Source: Spirochaetia bacterium UBA5550
GTDB lineage: Bacteria; Spirochaetota; UBA4802; UBA5550
Assembly: GCA_002425885.1 (NCBI GenBank)
Contig: DINC01000385.1
Location: forward strand, 150 to 7,487
Direction: 5' to 3'
DNA length: 7,338 nt
Each line of letters begins with the position of its first letter. Within the stretch, counting starts at the first letter, position 1. The notes under the pieces were generated by a model, which searched no databases, was not told the origin of the DNA, and was given only the letters and a program-made list of their open reading frames with translations. Shown one piece after another: positions 1-6,252 of this stretch. The position numbers and the translations under genes are program-made.

Positions 1-1
1 T

Positions 2-334
2 GAATCGGAACAGTATAAAGTTGTTGAAACAGCTTCTAACGGCAAAGAAGCTCTCGAGAAGTATGACAAACTGAAGGGTAAGATCGACCTTATTACAACA
101 GACCTTGATATGCCGGTACTTGATGGTTATGCCATGCTCTATGAGTTGAGTCAGCGCAAGAGTGAAACTCTCGTGGTTTTCATTAGTGAGGAGACAACTA
201 AAGGTGTTATGCAGGATCTTATATCTATGGGAGTTAAGGATTATATTCTTAAGCCTGTTAACAGAAGACTTGTACTGGAAAGGGTGAAGAATGTACTCAC
301 AAAGTATTACAAAAAGACAGAAAGCTTATTGTAG
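2..334 (+). CDS. CheY-like single-domain response regulator (5' end cut off by window)
   Basis: This is the C-terminal part of a receiver domain, read in frame from base 2 to a TAG stop. The motif TTDLDMPVLDGY places the phospho-accepting aspartate at codon 101-103. The switch Ser/Thr is the serine of VVFIS at 185-187, and the conserved lysine of ILKP is at 251-253. The first beta strand with its pair of metal-binding acidic residues lies beyond the left edge. Only about 25 residues follow the ILKP motif and they contain no DNA-binding or enzymatic domain. It is therefore a stand-alone receiver, the type that acts by protein-protein contact in chemotaxis or other phosphorelays. The next gene starts 34 bp downstream on the same strand, so the two are probably co-transcribed. 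Its kinase and target cannot be read from this window. Confidence 0.93.
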   Translation, partial: ESEQYKVVETASNGKEALEKYDKLKGKIDLITTDLDMPVLDGYAMLYELSQRKSETLVVFISEETTKGVMQDLISMGVKDYILKPVNRRLVLERVKNVLTKYYKKTESLL

Positions 335-354
335 AGACTGATTTATATCAGCAC

Positions 355-360
355 AGGGGA
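355..360 (+). promoter_or_regulatory. Ribosome binding site of the 357-residue protein gene
   Basis: AGGGGA lies 8 bases before the ATG at 369. It is a good Shine-Dalgarno match and supports that start. It falls in the 34-bp gap after the response regulator gene, where I see no room for a separate promoter and no terminator hairpin. Confidence 0.75.
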
Positions 361-368
361 TTTTCTTT

Positions 369-1442
369 ATGAGTAATGAACTGGAAGCCGCAGCAACGAA
401 TTTTTCTGAACAGGCAAAGAAGCTTCAGATTGCGCTTTATTTTACACATGGTGATCAGGATAAAGCCAAAAAGATGCTTAATGATACATACAAAGATCTT
501 ATTGTGCTTAAGGGGAGATTCTCCTCCGCAAGTGTGTATGGCGTTTTTATTATATTCTTCAATTCTGTTTACATGAAGGTTGTGAACTCCTTTGCGCTGG
601 TGAGCAAATCATTTGAGCTTGCTGATATGAAAACATCCATGGACTGGAGGAATTTTGAGAAGCAGCTTGATAATATTCTGAAAAAAGGTGGAATGGATGA
701 AGTCTTCACCGCCCAGGTGAAAGAAAATATCTCTAAAAATCTCACAATACAGGAACTGACAAAGCTTTTTAATCTTATTTCAATAAATGATGCAATAGCA
801 GTTAACCACAGCTTTCAGAAATTTTTAGCTGATGTAACAGGCTTCCAGAATATTGAGTTATCAATGGATTATGAATCTGTTACATCCCTTGCAATGGAAC
901 TCCACTCAATAACCGGGATGAAAATACCCCCTGCTGAACTGGCGCGAGGCCAGGTGGATGAAAAGTCAAAGCAGGAAGTAAAAGTTGAAAAGATTGAGGA
1001 TAACCTGGAGGGGAAAGAGATTAAGCTGATGCTTAATGGCGCTCTAATCCTCTCCCCGATCAAAGGGAAAGATATAAGTAAACTCGCTGTTAGTGACAGA
1101 ATAATGATAAGCATCATTGATAAAAATCCCAGGTCTGTTGATGTGGCCAAAGCTTTTAATGCTTATGATTCTGAAGGTAATATGAAGCCGATCCCGGGCA
1201 GAATCGTTTCGATTAAAAGGGATGATTATCTTCATATTATGGCAATTGTTGCCAAAGGGATTTATATGAAAATCATTGAGGAGGAGGATAACATCAAGGT
1301 GGCGATGGATCCCACATATTATAATCAGGCATCTAAAAATGAGGCTGAGGATAAAGGGAGCAGCAAAACCATGATGGTTATTCTTTCCATAGTTTTTGTT
1401 GCTCTGGTGGGTGTAATTCTTTTCTTTGTGTTAAGCTTCTGA
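369..1442 (+). CDS. Tail-anchored protein of unknown function, downstream of a response regulator
   Basis: I do not recognise this 357-residue protein with certainty. It has no N-terminal signal peptide. Residues about 1-195 look largely alpha-helical, with one hydrophobic patch around residues 56-69. Residues 196-216 are a charged, lysine- and glutamate-rich linker. Residues about 217-315 alternate in a way that suggests a small beta-rich domain, including the segments KLMLNGALILSP and GRIVSIKRDDYLHIMAIVAKG. Residues about 318-333 are polar, and residues 334-356 form a single hydrophobic helix that ends at the C-terminus. The likely topology is a cytoplasmic protein anchored by its tail. It follows a CheY-like gene by 34 bp, so a link to that phosphorelay is possible but inferred only from position. 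DUF4899, which I recall from spirochaetes, is a family worth testing, but I cannot confirm it. The TGA stop abuts the hisF stop codon on the other strand. Confidence 0.85.
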   Translation: MSNELEAAATNFSEQAKKLQIALYFTHGDQDKAKKMLNDTYKDLIVLKGRFSSASVYGVFIIFFNSVYMKVVNSFALVSKSFELADMKTSMDWRNFEKQLDNILKKGGMDEVFTAQVKENISKNLTIQELTKLFNLISINDAIAVNHSFQKFLADVTGFQNIELSMDYESVTSLAMELHSITGMKIPPAELARGQVDEKSKQEVKVEKIEDNLEGKEIKLMLNGALILSPIKGKDISKLAVSDRIMISIIDKNPRSVDVAKAFNAYDSEGNMKPIPGRIVSIKRDDYLHIMAIVAKGIYMKIIEEEDNIKVAMDPTYYNQASKNEAEDKGSSKTMMVILSIVFVALVGVILFFVLSF

Positions 1443-2204
1443 TTAAACAGGCCTTACAGGTATGCCTCTTTTCCCGAGAGCCTCTTTCACTTCCCTTATG
1501 CTGATCTCCCTGAAGTGAAATATTGATGCTGCAAGCACAGCGTCAGCTTTCCCTATGGTAAATCCTTCATAAAGATGAGCAATGCTGCCCGCTCCTCCGG
1601 ATGCTATTACCGGGATATCGACAGCTTCCGAAAGTCTCCTCGTCAGCTCAAGGTCGTACCCGTCTTTTGTGCCGTCTTTATCCATGCTGGTAAGCAGAAT
1701 TTCACCCGCGCCTAATTTTGCCGCTTCAACTGCCCAGTCTATGGCGTCAAGTTCAGTTGGTGTTCTCCCTCCGTTAAGGTATACAGTCCAGCCCCCGCGT
1801 TCATTCTTCTTTGCGTCTATGGCAATAAGGATACATTGTGAACCGAACTTCTCCGCTGATTCTGTTATTAGCCGCGGATTCTGTACTGCGGCTGTATTTA
1901 TGGATATCTTGTCTGCTCCGTTCCCAAGTATAAGCCTCACGTCCTCCACCGTGCGTATTCCCCCCCCCACTGTAAAGGGGATGTGAACTGTCTCTGCAAC
2001 ACGTTTTACCATGTCAAGGATGATGTTCCTTCTGTCCGAAGATGCGGTAATATCGAGGAAGCAGAGTTCATCAGCACCTTCAGAATCATAAAACTTTCCG
2101 TTTTCAACCGGGTCACCTGCATCCTGAAGGTTGAGAAAGTTTACCCCTTTAACAACGCGCCCGTCTTTAACATCAAGGCATGGAATAATTCTTTTAGCGA
2201 GCAT
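1443..2204 (-). CDS. hisF: Imidazole glycerol phosphate synthase subunit HisF
   Basis: This 253-residue protein has the normal length and the full set of HisF motifs. HisF is the cyclase half of imidazole glycerol phosphate synthase. With ammonia from the HisH glutaminase it converts PRFAR to imidazole glycerol phosphate and AICAR, linking histidine and purine synthesis in the cytoplasm. Visible features of the (beta/alpha)8 barrel are: the N-terminal [15 protein letters not shown] with catalytic Asp11; the phosphate-binding TVGGGIRT at 78-85; [17 protein letters not shown] with catalytic Asp130; [14 protein letters not shown]; and VIASGGAG at 199-206. The ATG start has a Shine-Dalgarno AAGGAT six bases upstream. 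No other his gene is in the window, so hisF is either solitary or first in a scattered set. A run of nine G (coding strand) lies in the phosphate-binding loop, but the frame is intact. Confidence 0.98.
   Translation of the reverse strand: MLAKRIIPCLDVKDGRVVKGVNFLNLQDAGDPVENGKFYDSEGADELCFLDITASSDRRNIILDMVKRVAETVHIPFTVGGGIRTVEDVRLILGNGADKISINTAAVQNPRLITESAEKFGSQCILIAIDAKKNERGGWTVYLNGGRTPTELDAIDWAVEAAKLGAGEILLTSMDKDGTKDGYDLELTRRLSEAVDIPVIASGGAGSIAHLYEGFTIGKADAVLAASIFHFREISIREVKEALGKRGIPVRPV
1960..1968 (-). repeat. G9 homopolymer inside hisF
   Basis: Nine consecutive G on the coding strand encode the glycines of TVGGGIRT, the barrel's phosphate-binding loop. The tract arises because the last G of a GTG valine codon is followed by GGG, GGG and GGA. 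Gain or loss of one base would truncate HisF. It is a slippage-prone tract and also a likely place for sequencing error; the reading frame is open here. Confidence 0.9.
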
Positions 2205-2210
2205 CAGTAT

Positions 2211-2216
2211 ATCCTT
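2211..2216 (-). promoter_or_regulatory. Ribosome binding site of hisF
   Basis: On the minus strand AAGGAT lies 6 bases before the hisF ATG. The spacer upstream is very AT-rich. A poor sigma-70-like pair (TTTACA, then CATATA 18 bases later) can be drawn there, but I would not rely on it. Confidence 0.7.
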
Positions 2217-2392
2217 AAAATTTTATAAGTGGTATATGCCGGAGAACTATTGATAATGTAAATATTTTTTTAAAAAGAAATTAAAAAACAGCTATGCATT
2301 GTTTCATGATATTGTTTCTCATCATCTCATCCATCTTTATCTCTCCTCTGAACTTCCTGATTCAATAATTTTTGTAAGCATCCAATTTTTAA

Positions 2393-2422
2393 GTGACAAT
2401 TACGGACTGTTGCAGGTATTTT
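2393..2422 (+). promoter_or_regulatory. Candidate sigma-70-type promoter of the polyprenyl synthase gene
   Basis: GTGACA (2393-2398, five of six bases of the -35 consensus) is followed after 18 bases by TATTTT (2417-2422, four of six of the -10 consensus). Transcription would start near 2430 and give a leader of about 26 bases before the ATG at 2456. The rest of the 251-bp divergent spacer (2205-2392) holds an AT-rich block (2255-2290) and a pyrimidine-rich block (2310-2360). I see no gene or strong hairpin there. Confidence 0.35.
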
Positions 2423-2443
2423 ACAGAAGAAGATGATTTTTTT

Positions 2444-2449
2444 GGAGAG
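2444..2449 (+). promoter_or_regulatory. Ribosome binding site that decides the polyprenyl synthase start
   Basis: GGAGAG lies 6 bases before the ATG at 2456. The frame stays open upstream to a GTG at 2393, but that GTG has no Shine-Dalgarno and coincides with the candidate -35 box. The 21 extra residues would also be unlike the start of this family. I therefore place the start at 2456. Confidence 0.75.
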
Positions 2450-2455
2450 TTATTT

Positions 2456-3550
2456 ATGTCCGGTAAAAAACAGAGCAGCAGGGATATTTTCAGAGAGTTC
2501 TCACATAATCATATCCCTCTTATCGATAAATTTATTGCAGACTATTTTGACGCAAAATCTGCTGATGCGGCCCTACCTTTCATGAGAGAGATGTATGCTG
2601 ACATTAAAGAATATTGTCTCCGTGACGGGAAGAGGATCAGGCCTCTCCTCCTTATAAATGCATATAACGGATATAAAAAAGGTTTCCGGAAGACATCGGA
2701 GATTGTTAAGTTAGGCGCTGCTGTTGAAATTATGCATTCATTTCTACTGGTGCAGGATGATATTATAGACAGGGCTGAGATGAGAAGGGGGGGCGAATCT
2801 CTCCATATTCTCCTGGGTAAAAGGTATTCATCTGTTACAACTAATTCCCTTATCGGTACAGACATAGCTTCTGTGCTTGCTGATGTTATGTTCTCTTCGG
2901 CAATTGATATAATCTGCGGAGCTAAACTGCGGGACAGAATTAAGGTCTCATACATGGAGGTATTCTCACGCACTTATGAGAAAACCTCCTGGGGGCAGAT
3001 ACTGGATTCTCTGAATACAATGCCGCGCGCTATTGACAGTGAAAGCAATGCTCCAATGATGATCTCGCTGATGAAGACTGCCTGGTACACCATGGTATAC
3101 CCTGTAACAATGGGTTATGTGCTCAGCGGAGAGAACGGTCGTAATGAACTGAAGGCTATAGAGGAGTTTGGTGTACCACTTGGCGTGGCATTTCAGATAC
3201 GTGATGATATACTCGGTGTTTTCGGTATTGAATCCGATACAGGTAAGCCCAATGATTCGGATATCCATGAAGGGAAGTTTACTCTTCTTGTACATAATAC
3301 CATGCAGAAACTGGATGGCAACAATCTTGATAAATTCAAGTCAGTTCTTCTTTCGCAGTCAAAAAGTAAAGAGGATGTTGATTATATCAGGGGGACAATT
3401 AAAGAGAGCGGCGCGCTGGATGAGACAATTGACAGCCACAGGAACCTTATTGCCGCAGCGGAGGATAAGCTTGATGAACTCAGGATTAAATCATATAACA
3501 GAGAGCTGTTGAGAGGAGTCGTTGAGTCAGTGGGCGATATACCGGTGTGA
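2456..3550 (+). CDS. Polyprenyl (FPP/GGPP-type) diphosphate synthase
   Basis: This 364-residue trans-isoprenyl diphosphate synthase condenses isopentenyl diphosphate with an allylic diphosphate to make a prenyl precursor for quinone, carotenoid or lipid-carrier synthesis. Motifs in order are: DGKRIRPLL (57-65), which binds IPP; the first aspartate-rich motif DDIID (101-105) followed by RAEMRRGG; GQILD (180-184); KTAWY (207-211); and the second motif in FQIRDDILG (246-254), followed by SDIHEGKFTLLV. The first motif has the plain DDxxD spacing, without the two-residue insertion of typical bacterial type II FPP synthases. Phe96, five residues before it, is at the position known to limit chain length, so a C15-C20 product is likely. 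The second motif reads DDILG, with Gly where the classical DDxxD has its last Asp; this variant is common in a large actinobacterial/archaeal-like subgroup. The exact product length is not certain. The start was chosen by ribosome-binding site. Confidence 0.94.
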   Translation: MSGKKQSSRDIFREFSHNHIPLIDKFIADYFDAKSADAALPFMREMYADIKEYCLRDGKRIRPLLLINAYNGYKKGFRKTSEIVKLGAAVEIMHSFLLVQDDIIDRAEMRRGGESLHILLGKRYSSVTTNSLIGTDIASVLADVMFSSAIDIICGAKLRDRIKVSYMEVFSRTYEKTSWGQILDSLNTMPRAIDSESNAPMMISLMKTAWYTMVYPVTMGYVLSGENGRNELKAIEEFGVPLGVAFQIRDDILGVFGIESDTGKPNDSDIHEGKFTLLVHNTMQKLDGNNLDKFKSVLLSQSKSKEDVDYIRGTIKESGALDETIDSHRNLIAAAEDKLDELRIKSYNRELLRGVVESVGDIPV

Positions 3551-5446
3551 CTAATTTAAAACAGTTATCACTTCCCTGATTCCCGCAACCCTCGCCTCTG
3601 TACTTTTTCTGATATCCCCGAGTGATAGATCGTTCTCAGGACTTTTATGATAAAGAGAATAGTTCTCAATGGTGTTTACGCCGCGTTTATAATCTTTTTT
3701 CCTTGAGTCAAAGGTGTCTTTGTATATCTTCTCAATTGATAGTATAAGTGTTTCAAGAGCTGATTTAAGTGAAATATCTGCGGGGAGTTCGCTTTTAACA
3801 AGCTTTACAGCATGGCCCCAGTAGCCTGTGCCGTCGGGTTCCATTATGTTTTTAAACTCCGGCAAGCGGTTTGCTTTTATAACCTCTTCAGTTCTTGAAA
3901 ACAGCGCCGTAAGAAGATAATGGCGAATATAAAAGCTGTATGTATCTATTCCTTTTAATCTCGATTCATCTGTTATAAAATTTTTCCCTGCACCCGGTAT
4001 ATCTCTTTCAGTAAAACAGATGGTAAAATCAGCTGCTTTCTCAAGACGTTCTCTCGCGGTAATCATAAGATCAATTATTGACGGGCGGAGTATCGTGAAA
4101 TCAAATATATTCCGCTTCGATTTATTTCTGCTTCTGTATTTTGACTCGTTACGAAGCACTGCATAAATATTTTCACGGAGCGTCCACCCCGGTATAAGCT
4201 CATTGAGGTGAAGGGACACACCTTTATTGTAGACTGAGGGTGAGAGAATAAGTGAAAAGGGGAATTCCACTCTCTGGGACTGTGTCACTGTTCCTGTAGC
4301 TACAATTGAGTAGGGTGCTCTCCTGTAATCACCTGGGAATTTTATGCTGCATCCCAGGCCGAAGAACATACCTTCACCTGGATAGAGCTCCTGGTCAGGG
4401 AGACGTGAAGTATGGTTTGAGCCTACATTTGCCCCGTAGCCTATATTTCCCCTTCCGCCGGGCCATACAGTTGCAATAAGGAGTGACTGGTGATGGCTCA
4501 CTGTAAATGGTCCGGCAAGAGTTGATGTCACCTCTCCGCCGGCTAACGATGAGTTGGGCCCGATGATGGAGGATGAAACCCGGCTCTGGTTTTCAGATTC
4601 AGTGTGTTCCATTAATAATGAATTGAATATAATAGCCCCTGAATTGATGCCGCAGCCGTACTGAATCATTGAACCTTCAATCCTGACACCTGAGCCAATT
4701 GATATTTTTTCATCAGTTGAACTTAGAAGAGTCGATCCCGTGATAAGAAGGGCTCCCCTTATCTCCGCAGAGTCCCCGATAAATGAATCGCGTATTGATG
4801 ATGTGCCGGTAATTATGCAGTTTTTCCCGATGTAACCGGTTTCAAGGTTTGAACTGTTTCTATACACCGTTATATAGTCAGAGTACTCAGCTGGTTTGTG
4901 CGCGGAATTAAGAATAAGTTCAGCGCTTTCCATGTCCATATCAGCAAAAAGAGGGAAGGGTATCTCCCCTGTTTCAGGGCCCACGGGTATAACAAGGCTG
5001 TTGCCGGAATTGCAGTTGCATAAAGCTGTGATTGAGCCTGTGTTGTATATAACCGTGTTTTCTGAAATATAATAATTTGAAATAAGTCTGCATTGAAATA
5101 TAAGGGCTTCTGACTCAATAAAGGAATTGATTATAACACTGTCGTAAATTCCGGAGGGGAAAAGCGCACCGTCCTGAATATTATGCTTCATGCCGGTAAA
5201 AACACCAAGCCTGCACTTCCCGAAGAACCTGTTACCTGATATATATTGAGGAGAAAATTCCTCTTTGACATTAATCTGCTTCCAGTCTTCAGCACTGTTT
5301 CTGTTTTTTTCAAGAACTGAAATTTCTGCATCAGTGAGAGGGCGGTACTCTTTATCAATTGTTTTAATTGAATTCTTTATCTCCTGAACCCGTTTAAGGA
5401 ATTCTGATGATTGAATTAAATTCTGCAGTTTTTCAGTGAGTGTCAT
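3551..5446 (-). CDS. DUF4954-type protein with left-handed beta-helix core
   Basis: I recognise this 631-residue protein as a DUF4954 family member from its pattern, for example RPLTDAEISVLEKN near residue 35, GPFTVSHHQSLLIATVWPGG at 312-331, and GSNHTSRLP at 342-350. Residues about 95-310 show degenerate hexapeptide repeats of the left-handed parallel beta-helix kind (such as YIGKNCIITGTSSIRDSFIG and SIGSGVRIEGSMI), the fold of many acyl- and nucleotidyl-transferases. The conserved His318-His319 and the NHTS motif (344-347) are the best guesses for an active or ligand site. Residues about 450-631 are mostly helical. There is no signal peptide or membrane helix, so it is probably cytoplasmic. 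About 31 residues precede the point where, as I recall, Bacteroidetes relatives begin. The biochemical function is unknown. It lies 227 bp downstream of pdxT on the same strand, and its TAG stop abuts the prenyl synthase stop. Confidence 0.85.
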   Translation of the reverse strand: MTLTEKLQNLIQSSEFLKRVQEIKNSIKTIDKEYRPLTDAEISVLEKNRNSAEDWKQINVKEEFSPQYISGNRFFGKCRLGVFTGMKHNIQDGALFPSGIYDSVIINSFIESEALIFQCRLISNYYISENTVIYNTGSITALCNCNSGNSLVIPVGPETGEIPFPLFADMDMESAELILNSAHKPAEYSDYITVYRNSSNLETGYIGKNCIITGTSSIRDSFIGDSAEIRGALLITGSTLLSSTDEKISIGSGVRIEGSMIQYGCGINSGAIIFNSLLMEHTESENQSRVSSSIIGPNSSLAGGEVTSTLAGPFTVSHHQSLLIATVWPGGRGNIGYGANVGSNHTSRLPDQELYPGEGMFFGLGCSIKFPGDYRRAPYSIVATGTVTQSQRVEFPFSLILSPSVYNKGVSLHLNELIPGWTLRENIYAVLRNESKYRSRNKSKRNIFDFTILRPSIIDLMITARERLEKAADFTICFTERDIPGAGKNFITDESRLKGIDTYSFYIRHYLLTALFSRTEEVIKANRLPEFKNIMEPDGTGYWGHAVKLVKSELPADISLKSALETLILSIEKIYKDTFDSRKKDYKRGVNTIENYSLYHKSPENDLSLGDIRKSTEARVAGIREVITVLN

Positions 5447-5449
5447 GAG

Positions 5450-5477
5450 TTTTTTCCCCCCGCACCCCCGGAGGGGT
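5450..5477 (-). promoter_or_regulatory. Leader of the DUF4954 gene: UNCG-capped hairpin next to a G6A6 ribosome-binding tract
   Basis: Reading the minus strand, ACCCC (5477-5473), loop TCCG and GGGGT (5468-5464) form a five-pair hairpin. Its loop is of the very stable C(UNCG)G type. Two bases later come six G (5461-5456) and six A (5455-5450), then CTC and the ATG at 5446. The GGGGGGA tract is the only possible Shine-Dalgarno. The C-rich arm of the hairpin could instead pair with this tract. The hairpin and tract are seen directly; a regulatory role is inferred. Confidence 0.5.
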
Positions 5478-5505
5478 CAAAGCTGTTTTGTCTGTATCAA
5501 AGTGA

Positions 5506-5547
5506 AATGTCATTTCGAACCCCTTCATTTCATCGGGTGAGAAATCT
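5506..5547 (+). repeat. Dispersed hairpin repeat, copy 1
   Basis: The outer parts, AATGTCATTTCGAAC (5506-5520) and GTGAGAAATCT (5537-5547), are identical to those of the second copy at 7271-7300. On the plus strand the element folds as ATTTC/GAAAT, then a GA-over-GA double mismatch, then ACCC/GGGT, with a 12-base loop (5523-5534). It resembles REP-like short repeats found scattered in many bacterial genomes. It sits in the pdxT-DUF4954 spacer in the same orientation as copy 2. Confidence 0.8.
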
Positions 5548-5563
5548 GTTTTTTATTAAATAA

Positions 5564-5627
5564 CCGGATTAACACAGTAAATATCAGGCTTTCCTATGTC
5601 ATGCCGGTATTCACTGTGTTAATCCGG
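5564..5627. repeat. Long inverted repeat between pdxT and the DUF4954 gene
   Basis: CCGGATTAACACAGT (5564-5578) and its exact reverse complement (5613-5627) form a perfect 15-bp stem. After one A-C mismatch, six further pairs (5580-5585 with 5606-5611, one of them G-U) extend it to about 21 pairs around a 20-base loop. In the direction of pdxST transcription the stem is followed by TTATTTAATAAAA, which is only a weak U-tract. It could act as a transcription terminator for pdxST, but it may equally be a pair of REP-like modules in inverted orientation. Confidence 0.8.
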
Positions 5628-5634
5628 CATGACA
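5597..5634. repeat. Second, overlapping inverted repeat (TGTCATGCCGG)
   Basis: TGTCATGCCGG (5597-5607) and its reverse complement (5624-5634) form an 11-bp stem around a 16-base loop. The right arm shares 5624-5627 with the right arm of the 5564-5627 hairpin, and the left arm uses its 5606-5607. The two folds therefore cannot coexist. TCATGCCGG palindromes of this kind are common as dispersed intergenic repeats. Confidence 0.75.
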
Positions 5635-5673
5635 GCTTGTACTCTGTCTGAATTAAAAGTAAAGAAATATTTA

Positions 5674-6252
5674 TTACTTAATCATTGAAAGGAAAAGTGC
5701 ATGTATGCGGGGATCGCCTGTAAGTTCAGGGTGGAAGCTTGATGCAAGGAAGTGGTTCTCTCTGACAAGGATCGGCACATCTTCATATTCGGCGAGTATA
5801 TCAACTCCCGCGCCGCAGCGTGTAATCTTCGGAGCTCTGATGAATATTCCTGTAACCGGCTCTTCCCCGATTCCCTTAACGGTGAAAGCAGCCTCAAAGC
5901 TTTCAAGCTGTCTTCCGTAGGCGTTCCTGTGAACAGAGATATCCATGAGACCCGGCAGCGGAAGGTTGAAGTCGTCCACCTCTTTTGCGAGGATTATCAT
6001 TCCCGCGCAGGTACCGAATACAGGCATGCCGCTTAAGGCCCGCCTGCGCAGAGGCTCAATGAGCCCGTTCCGTGTCAGGAGTTTGCTCATGACTGTGCTC
6101 TCCCCGCCCGGTATGATGAGGCCGCTGATTTTTTCGATATCTTCCACTGTGCGGACTTCGATAGCCTCTGCTCCGAGGCTTTCAATCATGAGGGAGTGCT
6201 TATGATAAGCCCCCTGCATGGCAAGAACTCCAATAATTTTATCTGAGGGCAC
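5674..6252 (-). CDS. pdxT: Pyridoxal 5'-phosphate synthase glutaminase subunit PdxT
   Basis: This 192-residue class I glutamine amidotransferase has the usual PdxT length. It hydrolyses glutamine and passes ammonia to PdxS in the 12+12 PLP synthase complex. Visible features are: the N-terminal IGVLAMQGAYHKH; the oxyanion-loop IIPGGEST (46-53); the nucleophile Cys82 in FGTCAGM; the family signature SVHRNAYGRQLESFEA (106-121); FIRAPKI; and the triad residues His174 and Glu176 in SSFHPEL. The start is GTG at 6252. It is the first possible start after the pdxS stop, only two codons beyond it in the same frame. The next ATG (codon 12) would remove the first beta strand. No good Shine-Dalgarno lies at normal distance; GGGGAGAGG inside the pdxS end is 13 or more bases away, so translation is probably coupled to pdxS. 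The stop is a tandem TAA TAA. Confidence 0.97.
   Translation of the reverse strand: MPSDKIIGVLAMQGAYHKHSLMIESLGAEAIEVRTVEDIEKISGLIIPGGESTVMSKLLTRNGLIEPLRRRALSGMPVFGTCAGMIILAKEVDDFNLPLPGLMDISVHRNAYGRQLESFEAAFTVKGIGEEPVTGIFIRAPKITRCGAGVDILAEYEDVPILVRENHFLASSFHPELTGDPRIHALFLSMIK

Noticed and set aside
1450..1475. Possible terminator AGGC...GCCT followed by CTTTT after the 357-residue protein gene
   Set aside because: The stem has only four pairs and lies within hisF coding sequence; it is too weak to call.
1960..1968. G9 run as a sign of a frameshifted hisF pseudogene
   Set aside because: The frame continues unbroken through the run and all downstream HisF motifs are in frame, so the gene is intact.
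1582..1986. Open frame of 134 codons on the plus strand across hisF
   Set aside because: It is antisense to an intact, motif-complete hisF, and its residue composition (serine- and proline-rich) is typical of a shadow frame. No ribosome-binding site was seen.
2542..2973. Open frame on the minus strand inside the prenyl synthase gene
   Set aside because: It is antisense to conserved catalytic motifs and has no support of its own.
4870..5118. Alternative-frame open reading frame inside the DUF4954 gene
   Set aside because: It is on the same strand but in a different frame from a strongly supported long gene; composition and lack of a start signal mark it as a shadow.
5447..5673. CRISPR array or small RNA gene in the repeat-rich spacer
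   Set aside because: There are no regularly spaced direct repeats with unique spacers; the structure is two overlapping inverted repeats plus one hairpin element. No clear promoter-terminator pair for an RNA was seen.
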